Source: Atkinsonella hypoxylon (Eukaryota; Ascomycota; Sordariomycetes; Hypocreales; Clavicipitaceae). From it: a stretch of 64,000 bases of DNA. Positions 10,581-23,978 of this stretch are shown one piece after another. The stretch is from NCBI GenBank assembly GCA_000729835.1, contig JFHB01000022.1:186001-250000 (forward strand), written 5' to 3'. A program made the position numbers and the translations under genes. Under the pieces are notes generated by a model, which was given only the letters and a program-made list of their open reading frames with translations, was not told the DNA's origin and searched no databases. Numbering within the stretch: the stretch's first letter is position 1; each line of letters begins with the position of its first letter.

Positions 10581-13500
10581 TTGCCTCTGCTCACCAATGA
10601 GAAATGAAAAGATGGCCTAATTTGCACGACGAAGAGCCTGTTTTTACCCAGCTTTGATATCAGCCCAGGTTGAAGCTAGAAGTCAATGTGGCTGGAAGTG
10701 GGTCTGTGCTTTGTCCATGAACTTGTCGAAAGGAGAACAGACGAACACACAGCGAGCCGCGCGCAGGCCATATATATTAGACAAACGAGAAAAGAATCAT
10801 GATAATACCGTAACGTTGCAGAAATCGAAGGAGTGTGAAGAATGGCAGTGGATCGATCGGGGTGATAGCAACAAGGCGAAAGGAGGGAGGGCAGAGCAAC
10901 TAGCGGCGAACTGCCACAATCCGCAAAAAATGGCTGGGGTGGTCGGGGTCCAATGTCCACTTGTCATCAGTGTGTGGCCGTCTGTTCTTAAGTTTTAACG
11001 ATCTGGTCGGTTTAATGGTCTCTTCTGCCTGACAGGACGCGTGAGGCAAGGGGCAATGCGGTCTTCTGAAACAACTTGCTGCACTTGCTGCTTTACTAGG
11101 CGCTTTATCTACCGACTTGACCCCGTCTTGTCTGTCTCTTTGGTGTACACAAGGATGCTCAGGATGTTCAAGTGGGCAGATGCGTAAAAAGTTCTGTCGC
11201 AGAAGACGAGCAACGATTTCCATGCGGCCGCCGAAGAGCGGGCGGCACTGGAAACAGGCCAGGAACCAGGTTGGGCTCGTCGTTGGACCGCGATGGGCGC
11301 AAATCTTGAGGTCAAAGAGGGCCGATGGCGGCCCAAGAAGTGACGAGGGTTATGGCGCAAGAGAGACAAATTAGAAAAGACGCACACTCGGACATTGGTT
11401 GACGAGCTGCGGCGCGCAGAGAGCCAGATGGTTTGGTTTCCGACATGGAGGTACCTGCGATGATGGACAGATGGACAGATGCGCAGATGCTTTCCTAAGC
11501 TGCTTCGGTCAAACTCGCCAGGTTACCCATGACATGTCATTGTGCTCACCAAGCTGCTCCGCAGACCCATTTTCGCGTGCGACAAATAGCACGGATACGG
11601 AGTACTCGCCCTCAGGTGTGCCTACCTCAGGTACCAACGGTATTTCTGGCGTTTGCCCAGGTACCTACCTACCTGGTACGGAATACTGCTGGTGTGATTG
11701 TGCGTATGCAATAGCGACGTCTATGCTAGTCTATAGTTCCTTTCCGCATGGCCAGGGGATTTTGGCTCAGATGTGGTGTGGTAGTCTTGCAGGTTGCGGT
11801 AGGGGCTTTGGTACTTTGGTGTCCTTCGCTCCTTCCTGTTGGTCGGCTTCGAACTCCTGCAATGTTAGGCACAGGCGGGCCGGAAACGGCGTTCCAGTAA
11901 TTAAGTAAAACTACGCACACAATCACGCAGATGCTCACGCAGACGCGCACGTAACATTCCACCACTCTCGTTGGTGCTCTCGTAGCCACGAGATGCAGCT
12001 GAGACCTGATGAACAATGTTGAAGTTTGACGTCTAGCTTCAACCGGTCGGCCGCGGAGAGGTAGAGGCCCGCAACGATTCATTACGGCTCGAATCGATTT
12101 CGAGGTTATTTCGGATGAGGTATAGCCATTGGAACAACCACCTGGTTACGATTGCGGAGGTGCAGTCCCACAGCCACCGTTTGCTAATGGGCATTATGCT
12201 AGAAGCACGAAGGCTACTTACTAGCCGGATGATGGACCATCGCCAAGACATACATACTTTTCCCAGACCAGCCGACTGTGCGCTATCATTGTACCGAGTG
12301 CGCCGACGCAACAAACCACGTCACAACTCTGCTTAGGCCATGATCATTCGACTCGATGCAAGGAAACCGAGCCGCCGAGTTGCAGTCCTCAGTCTAGCCA
12401 CTTGTCAAATCATCAAAACCTATGTAGGGGCAGCCACCATGATGAGAAATCAAAATCAGGGATTCTAGAACCATTGGTTCCCAGTGGCTTTCGGTTTGTT
12501 CGGGTCGCTTACATTTAGGCGACCTTGGGCTTTTTTCTCTGTCGATGCATCTCATCTATTTCGCGCACCCCACTGCCAATATCTTACGGTCACGCCGCAT
12601 GGACATAATGTAAAGCCCTGCTGAAAGACTAATGAGGGAATACCAGGCCAAGCATGACGGGTACATAACAAAGAGTGTGAGTGTGAACCCTCCGGTCTTG
12701 CTTGAGATTGGAGCCGGCATTACATGGCAATAGGCAAGTTGAGAACCAAAACGGATTGTCCATCCGCATGGGAAGGACTAATACTGGTGATGCATCTCAG
12801 CGGAGCAAGCAGTCAGTCTACCCAATGTCTGAGACTTGAATGCTTGTTGAGTATACAAAGACGTACGACGCATGTGGCTCGACATGTATTTGCGCTGCTT
12901 TCTCTCTACAAATTGGGTCGGTGTTTCTGATGATGGTTTTTTTTTTTTTTTTTCGTTTCCTGGTATCACCATCTGTTCCGCTTGTGATCACCAAGGGATT
13001 GATTGATGGTCAGTATCGCAACAGCCTCATAATTGAGCAATGCGCAAGTAGACATCTATTGGGCATCTATTATGCAAGCAGTCCCGACTCATGCACCTGG
13101 CACACACGCGCCCACACGCGCATACTATAGAACTGCTAACCGCAAGCAGTTCGTGGTTCAGTCGTGGGTACTTTGGAATTGTCTGCGACGCCTCGCCGTC
13201 CATGATGCGGTTCTTGATTTGTTCGCGCAAGCTCTACTCCTAGAGCCTGACAAGCAAGAGCCCTGCATTTCCATCCGAACCAATGCGGCTGACCACGTCA
13301 CACCAAAATCCACAACAGCATCAATTCAATTCATGTCCGTTGACCCTACCGTGTGCCAAGCCCGTTTCGCAAGGTATAAGTGGACAATGCTTTGCTCTCT
13401 CGTGATTAGGCACGGATGCAGGCAGGATCCGAAAGGTGCCAGAACTGAGGGAAGCCAGATGACGACAGAGCTTTAAACCTCCGGATTTCAGGCACCATGA

Positions 13501-14499
13501 TGACGGATGCCATATGTGCTGTCTTTTTGCGCTAAACAAGGACCGCTGGGGCGCGTGCCCCATGTGATGGGAGTTTAGGTATCACGGCATGAACCTAAAA
13601 ATGAGTTTTGCGATTTACACGTTTGCCCAATATTGCAACGATCTCGATCCTGGCCTCTTAAGCAGATCAAGTTGGACATGCAGCTTTGCGTCGCATTGCA
13701 TCATCATCTAGCAAAGGCACTATGGGAATTGGATGCCACAACTGACGCCCGTCAGCCAAATCATGGAAATAGAGTGCTGGTGCTGAGAGCGTGTAGGTGA
13801 AGGGAAAAAAAAAATAAAAACAAGGCGCAAAGGCTCGTCCCGTCGTTCCGACAGGGCTCCACCCGACTACGCATAGTGTATTCAAAATCAAGACTCCTGA
13901 AGACCAAGGGCATGTCTGAATATTACCACCTGATAGCAGTATTTTAAGCCGGTCCAAGAACGTCTGGACGATCGGATCACGGGTAATTTCTTTATCAAAA
14001 CGGCTGCGGCAACGAAGCTTATCAACGTCCTTGCTCTTAAGGCTCTTGCGAGCTGACACATCACATGCGAATCGTCACGACAGACGCTCTGAATCGCTTC
14101 CATATTTATGCATGCACGTAGCTTGAGTGCACGTAGACATCGTCCCATTTCCCCCCCTCCCCCCTTTATGCTAATTCTACAAAAAAAATAATATGAATCC
14201 ATCCATGTTTCCACCAAGTGTACAAAGAATAGGAGAGTAAGTCGCCCAGGTTTCAAATACGCGTATTTGTCCCAAGCATCTGTCCAAGGCAGGAAAAAAA
14301 AAAGTAGATGTTACAAATTATATAAAAAAGAAACGCTCAAACTTATGCTGCCCTGTATGTTTTCCGCGCGAGAAAATGATAGAGACAGATGCGTGGTCGC
14401 TGTCCATCCGTCCATCATGCAAATGTACAAGTCCAATGACGTGAGGCCTGACTTTGTGCTTGTAGGAATTCCCTTCCATTACCTTTTCCCCCTTCGGTC
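10581..14499. other. Long intergenic region upstream of the kinase-like gene and downstream of PIM1
   Basis: About 3.9 kb without a recognisable gene. It contains CT-rich promoter-like DNA next to the kinase-like start, GGTACCTACC-type simple repeats at about 11630-11685, and T- or A-tracts at about 12937-12954 and 13804-13815. Open frames at 11399-11908 and 13033-13476 (+) look like chance. Confidence 0.5.
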
Positions 14500-17400
14500 C
14501 TAGTCGTCGTCTTCATTCCGGTCCTCCTTCTTGTTATCGAGGACCCTGCTTTTGTTGGCTTGCTCTCGATCAATGTCTTTGAAGATCAGATCAAAGATTT
14601 CGCCGTACCATCCCACGGCATGTCCTTCAATGCCTTCCTTGATGTTCTAGTGATGTAAGTTAGTACATGCGGTTTGCCCTAGTATGAGTAGAAAAGGGGG
14701 GAGTGATCAACTTACTTCAGGCAACTCTAGCCAATCCGACATGTTGTCCTTGGGGAAGATGACTGTCGTGCAGCCTGCTCGTCGAGCCGCGACTGTCTTC
14801 TCACGTAAGCCCCCGATGCGCAATACTTTGCCTGTCAGCGTGATTTCGCCCGTCATCGCGACAGTCGGGTCCACGGGGACATCTAGCGCCAGTGATAAGA
14901 GGGAAGTAGTCATGGTGACGCCAGCAGAAGGCCCATCTTTGGATACTGCACCGTCAGGGACGTGAAGATGCATCTTGGCCTTGTCGAAGAAGTTATTGTC
15001 GGGGAATTTTTTGACCATGAAGGCCTTGGCGAACGAATATGCGATTGTCGTGGATTCCTTCATAACTGACTTCAGGTTGCCTGTGATTTCGAGACCAGGT
15101 CTCGAACTGGCTCGCAGAGGGGCTTGCAAGATCGACTCGATGTACATGGCTGCACCACCCATTTGGGTCCAAGCCAGGCCCATGGAGACACCAGGTGGGC
15201 TAACCTCGTATAGACGATCAGATGTAAAGACAGGAGGACCAATATAATCCACCAAATTGTCTTTGCCAATTTCAATGTTGACTGAATCAGGAACTTGTAG
15301 CACTTTTCGAGGTTTCTCAGCTGTTTCTGATTCACTCGCTTCCGTGGCGGCTCGTCCCTCATAAGATTTGACTCCTTCGGTCGAGGTAGACTCAGCATCA
15401 GCCTTCTTCTGACTTTCCTCCAGCGCTGCTTTGCCCTCATCGGTCAAAGCCTCCGGCTCTGGCAGTGCATCTTCTCCTAGTTCCTGGACAATCTTCAAGG
15501 CGGATTTACGGTAAACCTTTTCGATTTGCTTCTTCAGATTCCGCACCCCAGACTCGCGGCAGTAAGACTTGATTAGCTCTTCAATTGCTTCATCATTGAG
15601 GTCTACTTTGGCACCTTTCAAACCTGCCGCGTCCTTGGCTGCTGGCGCTAGGTATCGATTTGCGATAGCCTTCTTTTCATCTGCGACATAGCCAGACAAA
15701 GTGATCAACTCCATGCGGTCCAAAAGTGGTCGCGGGATTGTATCTGTCATGTTGGCAGTGCAGACAAAGAGGACTGTCGATAGGTCCACGGGTACGTCCA
15801 TGTAATGGTCTAAGAATGAACTGTTCTGCTCCGGGTCAAGTAATTCAAGCAGTGCTGATGAAGGGTCGCCTTGATACCCACGTCCAATTTTGTCGACCTC
15901 GTCAATCAGAATCAGGGGATTCTCCGTTTGACATTTTTTCAAGGCCTGGATGATGCGGCCGGGTAGAGCACCAACATAGGTACGACGATGACCCTTGATC
16001 TCAGCCACATCCGTCAAACCTCCAACACTGAACCGGTAGTATTCTCTATTGAGAGCCCGGGCGATTGATTTACCAATACTAGTCTTTCCAACACCAGGAG
16101 GACCGACGAAGCATAAGATCTTGCCTTCCACCGTACCGCGAAGCTTGCCAACGGCAATGAACTCCAGGATGCGATCTTTGACGTCCTTGAGGCCGTAGTG
16201 ATCTTCATCCAAAACCTTCATAGCGTTAGGAATTCCGAAATTTTCAGCACTTCTACGGCCCCATGGAATCTGAGTAAGCCAGTCAAGGTAATTTCGGGTC
16301 ACGTTGAACTCTGAAGCGGTAGCTTCCAAGTGAGCAAGCTTGGTGAGTTCCTCGTCAAAAACTTTTCGCACAGGTTCAGGCATAGCTAATCCGTTAGCCT
16401 TCTCTTTGAACTTTTCCACAAGCTTGTCCTTGCCATCAGATTCAAGGCCAAGCTCCCGGCGAATGCCTTTCATTTGTTCCATGAGCCAATACTCTCGTTG
16501 TCGTTTGCTGATCTTGCTCTCCACGTCTTTGGTAATTTTGGACTGGAGTTGGGCGTTCATGAGCTCTTTCTTGAGAACAATGAGAGCCTTCTGCATCCTT
16601 TCCTCGACATTCACACACGAAAGAACTTCTTGCAGTTCGTTCTGTTCGCCTGAAGAAACAGCGGCAGCGAAATCGGCCAATTTGCCAGGCTCCGACATGA
16701 CGTTACCCGCTGACTGGCTCATGGAGAATGTTGAGATCTGATCCCGAAATAAGTTGTTCATGGTTGCCACTTCCTTGAAAACATTGACAATTTCGTTTGT
16801 GACTGCTCGAATGACCGGGCTTTTAGGATCGTAAGGTTCGTCGGCGAGATTATCGACATTAACGAGACTAACAGGCCACTTTTTCAGCCACGAGGTAGGC
16901 TCATACTTTTCTGCCACTTGAGGCTTTTTCTCCACTGCGCCTTCTTCAAAACTAGCCACAACATCCCCCTTCTTGTCCTGCAAAGGCTCTTCTGTGTTGG
17001 CTTGTTGTGGTATAACTTCTGGCACCTCGGGTTCCTGCTTGGAACCAGTCTTGTCGGCATCTTCTGTGCTTGGAGGCACCAGACTAGAGAGTTTGATTCG
17101 ACGATGTGGATATAGGATGGCGGTCAAAGCCCCATCTTGTCCATGAATTGGGAATGCACTTGTGATTTGCGCAAAGACACCAACTTCATGAACATCCTCC
17201 TCGTTGCGAATGATGTCCTCATCCTCATTTTCGTTTTTGAAGAGAAAAGCACCAACATATGGCTGTCCGCGCTTGATCGATTCGGTGATGGCGGTTGCGA
17301 CGTTGGGGTTCTTGATCGTGATAGCTTTGTAGAATCCTGGAAACAAGGGCCTTCGAGCAATCGGAATGGCGAGAACTTGGGGGTAAACATCTGGAACAAC

Positions 17401-17919
17401 AGGCTTTTGCAAAGCTTTCTCAGCCGACTTTTTGGCCTTCTTGCTCCCCCCATCGCCCCCAGAGCTGTCACCTCCCGATCCGGATCCGCCGGCTGCCGAG
17501 CTACCTGCTGCACCGCCGGCTTTGCCATCCTGAGATTTGCTGCCTGCATCTCCTTTCGTTGACGGTGCCTCGGCCTTATTCTCGGCTGCTGTCTCTGCTT
17601 CCTTCTTCTGATTCTTCTGATTTGCGTTCAGCTCTTCTTCCGATAGAGGTTCAGTCATGGTCTCGGGAGCAGGATCGAAGAAATCATCGAGCTTTTTGTC
17701 ATTCCGCTTGCCTAGCCTTACCGACGTGCAAAATGCTGCGCCGACCAACCCAGACCGAAGGCGGGGTAAGCTGGACCTGCACACATGTTGGTTATGAGAG
17801 GCAGGGGACGCGATCCATTTCCTGAGTATTGTTGAAGAATATGTTCGATTCTGGTACGGAACAGATCGTTCGAATATTAATCGCCCAGACAGGCGAGATC
17901 TAGGAATCATGGTCGGCAA
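14500..17919 (-). CDS. PIM1: Mitochondrial Lon protease
   Basis: ATP-dependent serine protease of the mitochondrial matrix that degrades damaged proteins and helps maintain mtDNA. Exon 1 (17919-14716) and exon 2 (14646-14500) flank a 69-bp intron (14647-14715, GTAAGT...CTAG), for 1116 residues, close to yeast Pim1. The first ~70 residues are Arg/Ser-rich like a mitochondrial presequence. A Gly/Ser/Lys-rich linker (about 95-170) precedes the LON N-terminal domain (from about 181). Walker A GPPGVGKTS is at 606-614 and Walker B DEVDK at 673-677. The Ser-Lys dyad is S998 (GPSAG) and K1041 (REKTV), with the 43-residue spacing of bacterial Lon. Without exon 2 the family's conserved C terminus (LPENIKEG...WYGEIFDLIF) would be missing. 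The precise start is uncertain, and an unspotted intron near 17770 cannot be excluded. Confidence 0.92.
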
Positions 17920-18716
17920 TCATCAGGTCCTTTCCAGCTATAACGAAGCTCGGGCGTACGAACGGCAAAGGTGACAACGCCGATGGGTTCTGGGCGAGAT
18001 TTAGAGAAGTATGTATGAGTGACGGCAAGTTGATTCGTAGCAAAGTTACGGAGAGTTGCGCGGTTGTTGGGTGTGCTGGCTGTCGTTACAGCTTCGTTGC
18101 ACATGGCCGTGGCTGGCGAGAATGGACGGTCGAGGGCGAAACTAACTACAGCACCGCCGAGCTTCCATCGGTAGATCCTCGGCTCGGCATTAGCAGACGA
18201 GCCAGACACCAACCCTTGCACGTTTGGTTGCAGCGCTTCGATAGCTGCATAATTTTCTCCCAGTCATCCTATCAATTGATCCATCCCATCCTCGTTCTCA
18301 ATGGCCATTGAAAACTCATTTCTGTGCGTGCATATAAGATGATCCATTGCGCGACCATTGGAGTAGAATGGACCATCAAGTGCGCGGAACTGGCTCATCA
18401 GCCTTGAAGAAGGCAAATTCAATGCAAAGTTTTCCATTCGCTTTGCATGCGTACCACACCACGTTAATCACGTTCTGCTTAAATCAATTGTAGTCCACTG
18501 CTCTCAGACCGTGTGGAGTGGAGGCAGCAAGCTTCCAACTTTCTCGAGATTCTTTAAAAAAGCCCGCTTCCCGTTGTCTGGTCCTGGATAAGCTGAAGTG
18601 ACCTGCATTGACTCTTCCAGTTCTTGTTTCAGGCATTGTGGACATCGCTTGTATCCTACAAAATCTCACAACGGTTTCTCGCCACATCCCTGGTAACAGA
18701 AGGATCAGCCAGAGGC
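17920..18716. other. Divergent promoter region, PIM1 / small coiled-coil protein
   Basis: About 800 bp between divergent starts. Short open frames on both strands here have no family resemblance. Confidence 0.5.
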
Positions 18717-19232
18717 ATGGCTTCCACAACTCGCAGCAACGACGAAGTGACAGAGTCTTTAACAAACTTGACCCTAGACACCGCAAGGAGCAACACCAAG
18801 TCGTCAAATTCAAAGCCAAAGCCAAAGTCAAAGAGTAAAGTCATTGATTCATGGGAGGACGAGGATGAACCCTCCGGGTCAGGTGATGAGCGCAAATCAG
18901 CTGTCGCAAGTTCAACAGCGTCATCTACACCAGCTCCCACGCCATTCGCAGTCAGCTATGGATCTGTTCCAGGCTGGGATGATATTATCAATGGCCCGAC
19001 CTCCCTTCATGGAGAGAGTTCGCCCAGGAGGCCCGAGAAGACGGATGCCGTTGCTCGCCGAATGATTGCGGCCAGTCTTGGATTGAGGGCTCCCAAGCAG
19101 ACGGAAGACCAAAAGGCTTACCAAAAGGCCGTGAGAGAACAGGAAAAGAAGAAACGCGAGCAGGAAGAACTGGAGGAGCAGAGGAGACGGGAGGAGTCAG
19201 AGAAGGCTAAAGCTGCGGTCTGGGAAGGCTAA
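18717..19232 (+). CDS. Small conserved-looking charged coiled-coil protein, function unknown
   Basis: Single-exon gene of 171 residues from the ATG at 18717. In-frame codons continue to an ATG at 18624, but the MASTTRS start fits better. The first half is Ser/Thr/Lys/Pro-rich with an acidic patch (DSWEDEDE). The second half has a compact segment around RRMIAASLGLRAPKQTE, then a highly charged helix rich in Glu, Lys and Arg, ending AKAAVWEG. The organisation (a short motif, then a predicted coiled coil) suggests a small adaptor or nucleic-acid-associated protein, but I do not recognise a named family. The clean frame and codon pattern make it a real gene. Confidence 0.7.
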   Translation: MASTTRSNDEVTESLTNLTLDTARSNTKSSNSKPKPKSKSKVIDSWEDEDEPSGSGDERKSAVASSTASSTPAPTPFAVSYGSVPGWDDIINGPTSLHGESSPRRPEKTDAVARRMIAASLGLRAPKQTEDQKAYQKAVREQEKKKREQEELEEQRRREESEKAKAAVWEG

Positions 19233-20801
19233 AGGACATGAGGAGACTATTGAAGAAACAGGGCTTTTGCACATGTTCCAATTTATCCGAAAATATCACC
19301 AGATCATCGCGAAACTAACAAGACGATCGCTGACTCTTCTATTGCCTGGGGATCTCTTTTTCCTCTACTCAATATCATCCACAGAATTGATCCGAATACA
19401 GAAGTCTCGAAGTAAATGAGATAGCCTGAGGGTTGTTGCTTGACCAGGGGTTGAGCTGGTGCTCGCGGCAAACCTTTGGCATTTGTCGGCATTAATTACA
19501 ATTACATGGACTCTATTCCTCTATCTGATTCTGAAACGCCTCACGGCATGCGGTTGATCATTTCAAATGTACAGTAACAACTTCACATGCTAAGTTGTAT
19601 CGCAACCATCGAAGCAGCGCATGAATAGCCAACCACTGGGCCTATCAACGAATGGTTGACACGAAACACAAATTAAGAATACTCTTTTTCTGGTGATTCT
19701 ATTGACGGCTTTGAAACATGCATTTGCCGGCTTCAAAAGTCCAGATTGATGTAGGCGTCGTTGTGTGGGAAGACCACAACGTCATTGGAGGCTGTGCTAT
19801 TGATCCCCTGATGGCGGATAGTCGTCCCTTTGCGTGACCTTTGATACCGAACGAATGATGTAAGAAAGCATGTAACTTGGTCCTATCGGTGTGTTTTATC
19901 TGATTTAGGTATTGCATACCAACCTTTACACGAAAGCCTATGTTTTTTTACGTGCGCTACTTAGTCTTGCCATGACGATTCGTCGCAACAATAGTATATT
20001 TGCGTGGCTAGATCTTTGACTGCTAAATGTATGTGCTTAGCCTGTAGTATTATGCATAAAGTCCCTGGATAATAGGACGGTCACGGAGCCGTTTGTCTCA
20101 AGCAGCAAAATCAGGGAGCTTTGCGTCTCCACAAGCCTCTTTCCACATGCCCTTGGAGAGAAATTGATGACCTGATACCAGGAAATGAACAACAGGTTAG
20201 CCTCCGTGATGTAAGCCATGTCCACTCTCAGCGGAGAGGAGAAGCAGGCAGAGAAACTCATGATATATTGCCATCGACGACGGTCTTTGCCCTCCAGGAT
20301 CGTTACAATAAGTCGGAACACGCAACCGCGGCATGGAACCGACGGAACCAAAACATGCTGACTGAAATGGGGACCCTGTACACTCGACAACGGCACCCGA
20401 CTCCAGCCATCGTGATCAACATGACGCTCAAAGGAAGCTTCCCTCCACATTAAGTCAATGCCTCGAATAAATACAGTGAGTAAGATAAATGCATAGACCC
20501 TCCTGAAAGATGATTAAAATGACCTGCCACACGATGCTTTAACATCATTAATCCAAACTTGACGTTGTGCCACACATTACGGTCAAATCAAGTCTCTCGG
20601 CTTCTCACAGGTCTGCTTGCGAGTCGTCAAACGCCACAACCTGTCGCAATGAATACCATCATCCATCATCAGGCATGTTAACAGCTGTATGAATCATCTC
20701 CATTATGTTTACATCACCATTCCGTAACAACGTAAACATTAGGCTCATTCTATTCAACCATGAGATTCATCATATCTTCAAAAGCACAACCAACCCCCTG
20801 T
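19233..20801. other. Convergent intergenic region, small protein gene / KAP120
   Basis: About 1.6 kb with no recognised gene. It presumably contains both 3' ends. Confidence 0.5.
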
Positions 20802-23800
20802 TCACTGTCTAGCTGCATTTGCTAGTTCCTTAAACCTACCCAGCACATCCTTGTCCACGTTCGCAGCCCATTGTTCTTCAAATGAGGCCTCGCCGCCGAC
20901 GCGAGCCACAAGGTCCTGTAACCTTGTAGCTATAAACCCAAACGTAGGGACTGAATGAATGGGGTCTTTCGCCATAGTTTGCTGCTCCACAATGCTCTTG
21001 GGCGTATCATACTCCGAAACTTCCTGCTCGCCCCAGACTAGAGTATCTGGCCCGCTGGGGTTCCCTTCTTGGACTTCAATAGTGACAAGGATCCACATGT
21101 CGAAATAGTCTTGCAACTTACTCAGCGTGAGCTCTTGCATTGGCGATGGCAGCTCCAGCAGTCTTGTCAGCCCGAGCAGATACAGCTTTTGGCGCTCGGG
21201 GTGATCCATGCTGGACAGGTGGGAGAACCACTCTGCTGCCAGCCACGGCCAGACTTGGTCCAGGCCGCCAAACGTCGTGAGCATCTGCACAAATAAATTT
21301 GGTTCGGCCAGTGCTATTCGTGCAAGAATGGCAAAGTAGTCCCCCTCGGTGACAGTGTTGAGTTTACTGATTTTCCTGTGGGGCCCAGTGGTTTGGTGTG
21401 CTTCCCACGCGTCATGCAGGTTGGTCATGATTTTATTCATGAAGCCTGTTTCGAGCATGTCTTGGACAATGACAGAGATACCATTCGAACCACCCAACTC
21501 TGTGGCTGCGCGGATGAGATATTCTATACAGACCGTGCCGAGACGGACCTGTTCGCGGCTCTTGGAATCAAGTGTACCGGACAGTGCAGACAGGATGTGA
21601 CGACGCATGCCATCTTCTAACATGGCAATTGGTGCGATGAGTATGTATGATTCAATGGCAGTCAGGGCTTGTGATGCGGTTTCTTGCTGATACTCAAGAA
21701 GAGGAAGAGCCAGGTGTGCCAGTTCAATTAGCTCGGGAGCTAGCGGCGCCTTGCTTTGCATGAGGATTGCGTTCCACAACTCTAATGACTCGTCGATAAG
21801 GTGTACGTGAAGATCAGACCCTGGTCGTGCTGCCTCAGAGAGCAAAGGAATCATGAAGTTCTGATACCTTTGCGATGCATCCCCCATACTCATGACAAGT
21901 GCGGCGAAAATGGCAATCACTGCCTGCTTGATCATGTACTCCTCAGAAGCAGAACTCTGCCACACGCCGGGAAGTACTGCCATCAACTGGTCGCCAAATT
22001 GAGAAACTTGATCCTCCATCCGTGTAACCAGTATTCTGACCGACTCCAGAATGGCTAGTTTTGTCTCATCGACATCGACGCTCTGAACAAGTTGTATAAG
22101 TTGAGATAATACATCGGCTGTATATGGCAGGAAAGATTCTACGCTGAAACCAAGTTCATCGGCAATCCACCGGAGCTGCCTTGCAGCACTGATTCGTACC
22201 ACTAAATCATTGGTCTCATCAGCGGGGTTCAGAAAATGATGGAAAACTCGGTATATTAGCGGCCGACTCTCATCTGCAAGTTTGACCGGTGCCCACTGGC
22301 TAATGAGAATCGCTATGCGTCTTCTCAATACTTTATACAAGCCGCCCTGCTGCTGCGCATCATTAACTACTGTTGATCTTAGTACAGCGTCAAAATCAAA
22401 GACATCGGAAACATGCGCAGCCGCCAGACCCATCGCCGTATAGACGGCCTCCTTCGTGGCAATATCCGACTGTGGTGATTGCGCGGTCTGAAAGTATTCC
22501 AGAAGGGGGGGTATAATTAGTTGCTTAAAATTCGTAAGCAGATCCAGGAACAACTTTTCGGCACAGGGGCGAACCTCCCACTCGTAGGCGTTGCCCTCAC
22601 TCTGCTCTTGTTGTTCCCATTCCTCGGGATCTTCATCCCACAGCTCAAGGTCTGCGCACCGAAAGACAAATAAATGCGATATGATGGAGTTTACGATCTG
22701 AATCACTAGATCGTCTTTGAATAGCTCAGTCTTGATTATATTTTTCGCCTGCTCCTGCTCGGCCTTGACCTCGGGTGTTCTGTACTTGAACGTCTGAACA
22801 GGCTGGAAGGCTATTCTGATGCAAGCTCGAAGAAGAAGCAAACCTTTTAGTGCCAGCCTTTCTTGCAAAGGACCTTCGACTTTCGCTTTATTTGTGCTAG
22901 AATTTCCATTTCCTTGCCGAATGCCGCCAGAGGTGTCAAATATTTCAGCAAATTTTGATACTAATTCCCAGTAGGCATGTACTAATGGAAGAGAGTCCGG
23001 CACAATGGTAAAGCTAGCTGCATGTTTCTCAGCCATGTCTATGTGCAATTTCGTGAATTGAAGTAGATGCTTGCCGATCACTGCTTGGTAATTCGAGGGC
23101 AACGTAGAATCTTGACCAACAAAACCGAGAAGTTGTCCAAATTGGGTTTGAGACAGTTTCCAGAATTGCGCGACAGAGTTGTCTGTGTGGGGTCTCTCGT
23201 AACCAACAATGACGAGTCTCCGAAGTATCTTGAGCGCCACCAAGCTGTTGAGCATGGCGATGTTGGCATTACTCTCTGAACCCTGGTTGTTGCTGAGAAA
23301 TAACAGCCATGAGGCAGACTTTTCGGTGTATATCTCGTTCAAGACAAAAATAATCTCTGGGGTCACTGACTGTAAAGCTGTCTGTGATTTCTTCAATCGC
23401 GCGGTACCCAGCTCCTTGACCACTCGGAGCAATATTTGCAAAACTCCGTACAGCTGCTGTTGGTTGACATCTTTGCTGGACCGCAGGAGCCCGATTATGC
23501 TGGAGAGAGCGTCGGGCCAGTCTGTCGGATAGTCGATTCGGACAACTTTGGCCACGACAAAGGCATTATGCATAGCAAGGTTTCGTTCTTCTTCGTCGAT
23601 GGTACCCTTGAACAACCGCGATCGAATCAAGTTCTTCTCGTCATGATTGATGCCGTTCTTCGATTGAGAATATAATCGCCAATACTTATCGATTCCATTC
23701 TTTAACTGAATCACGGCCAAGAAACGTACATCGACAGGAGCAGATTTATCGAGGTAGACTGCCTAAAAGATGGTGAGTGCAAGGTCTGCAGGGAACTCCA

Positions 23801-23978
23801 TAAGTTGACCTACCTGCAGTGAGGAGTAATATCCAGGCGTCTGCTCCCATGCTGCTAACTGCTGGCCGGCTGCTTGTCGTTGCGAATGGTCGCTTCCTGT
23901 TGCAGATTGCAGGGTTCGACAGAGAGTTTCAAGCGTCAGGGGATTGGCCTCGCCGGGGACCTCTATGGCGAAGCTCAT
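20802..23978 (-). CDS. KAP120: Karyopherin KAP120 / importin-11 family
   Basis: Nuclear transport receptor of the importin-beta superfamily. The yeast member imports ribosome-assembly cargo such as Rpf1. Exon 1 (23978-23814, 55 residues) joins exon 2 (23762-20802) across a 51-bp intron (23763-23813, GTAGGT...TTTTAG), giving 1041 residues, the usual size for the family. Exon 1 carries the start of the first HEAT repeat (LTLETLCRTLQSATGSDHSQRQAAGQQLAAWE). The junction reads YYSSLQ|AVYLDKSAPVDVRFLAVIQLKNGIDKYW, the importin-beta N-terminal signature with the KNGIDKYWR stretch of importin-11. The rest is amphipathic HEAT-type helices with acidic loops (for example EDPEEWEQQEQSEG). The intron interrupts the Ran-binding N-terminal domain, so the large downstream frame alone would lack its start. 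Confidence 0.88.

Noticed and set aside
11399..11908. 169-residue open frame (+) in the 10.6-14.5 kb gap
   Set aside because: Cys- and Ser-scattered composition without domain, overlaps simple repeats, and no supporting splice sites or family resemblance.
13033..13476. 147-residue open frame (+)
   Set aside because: No recognisable motif, and an overlapping frame exists on the other strand. Looks like chance.
17137..17562. 141-residue open frame (+) inside PIM1
   Set aside because: Antisense shadow of the Lon N-terminal region.
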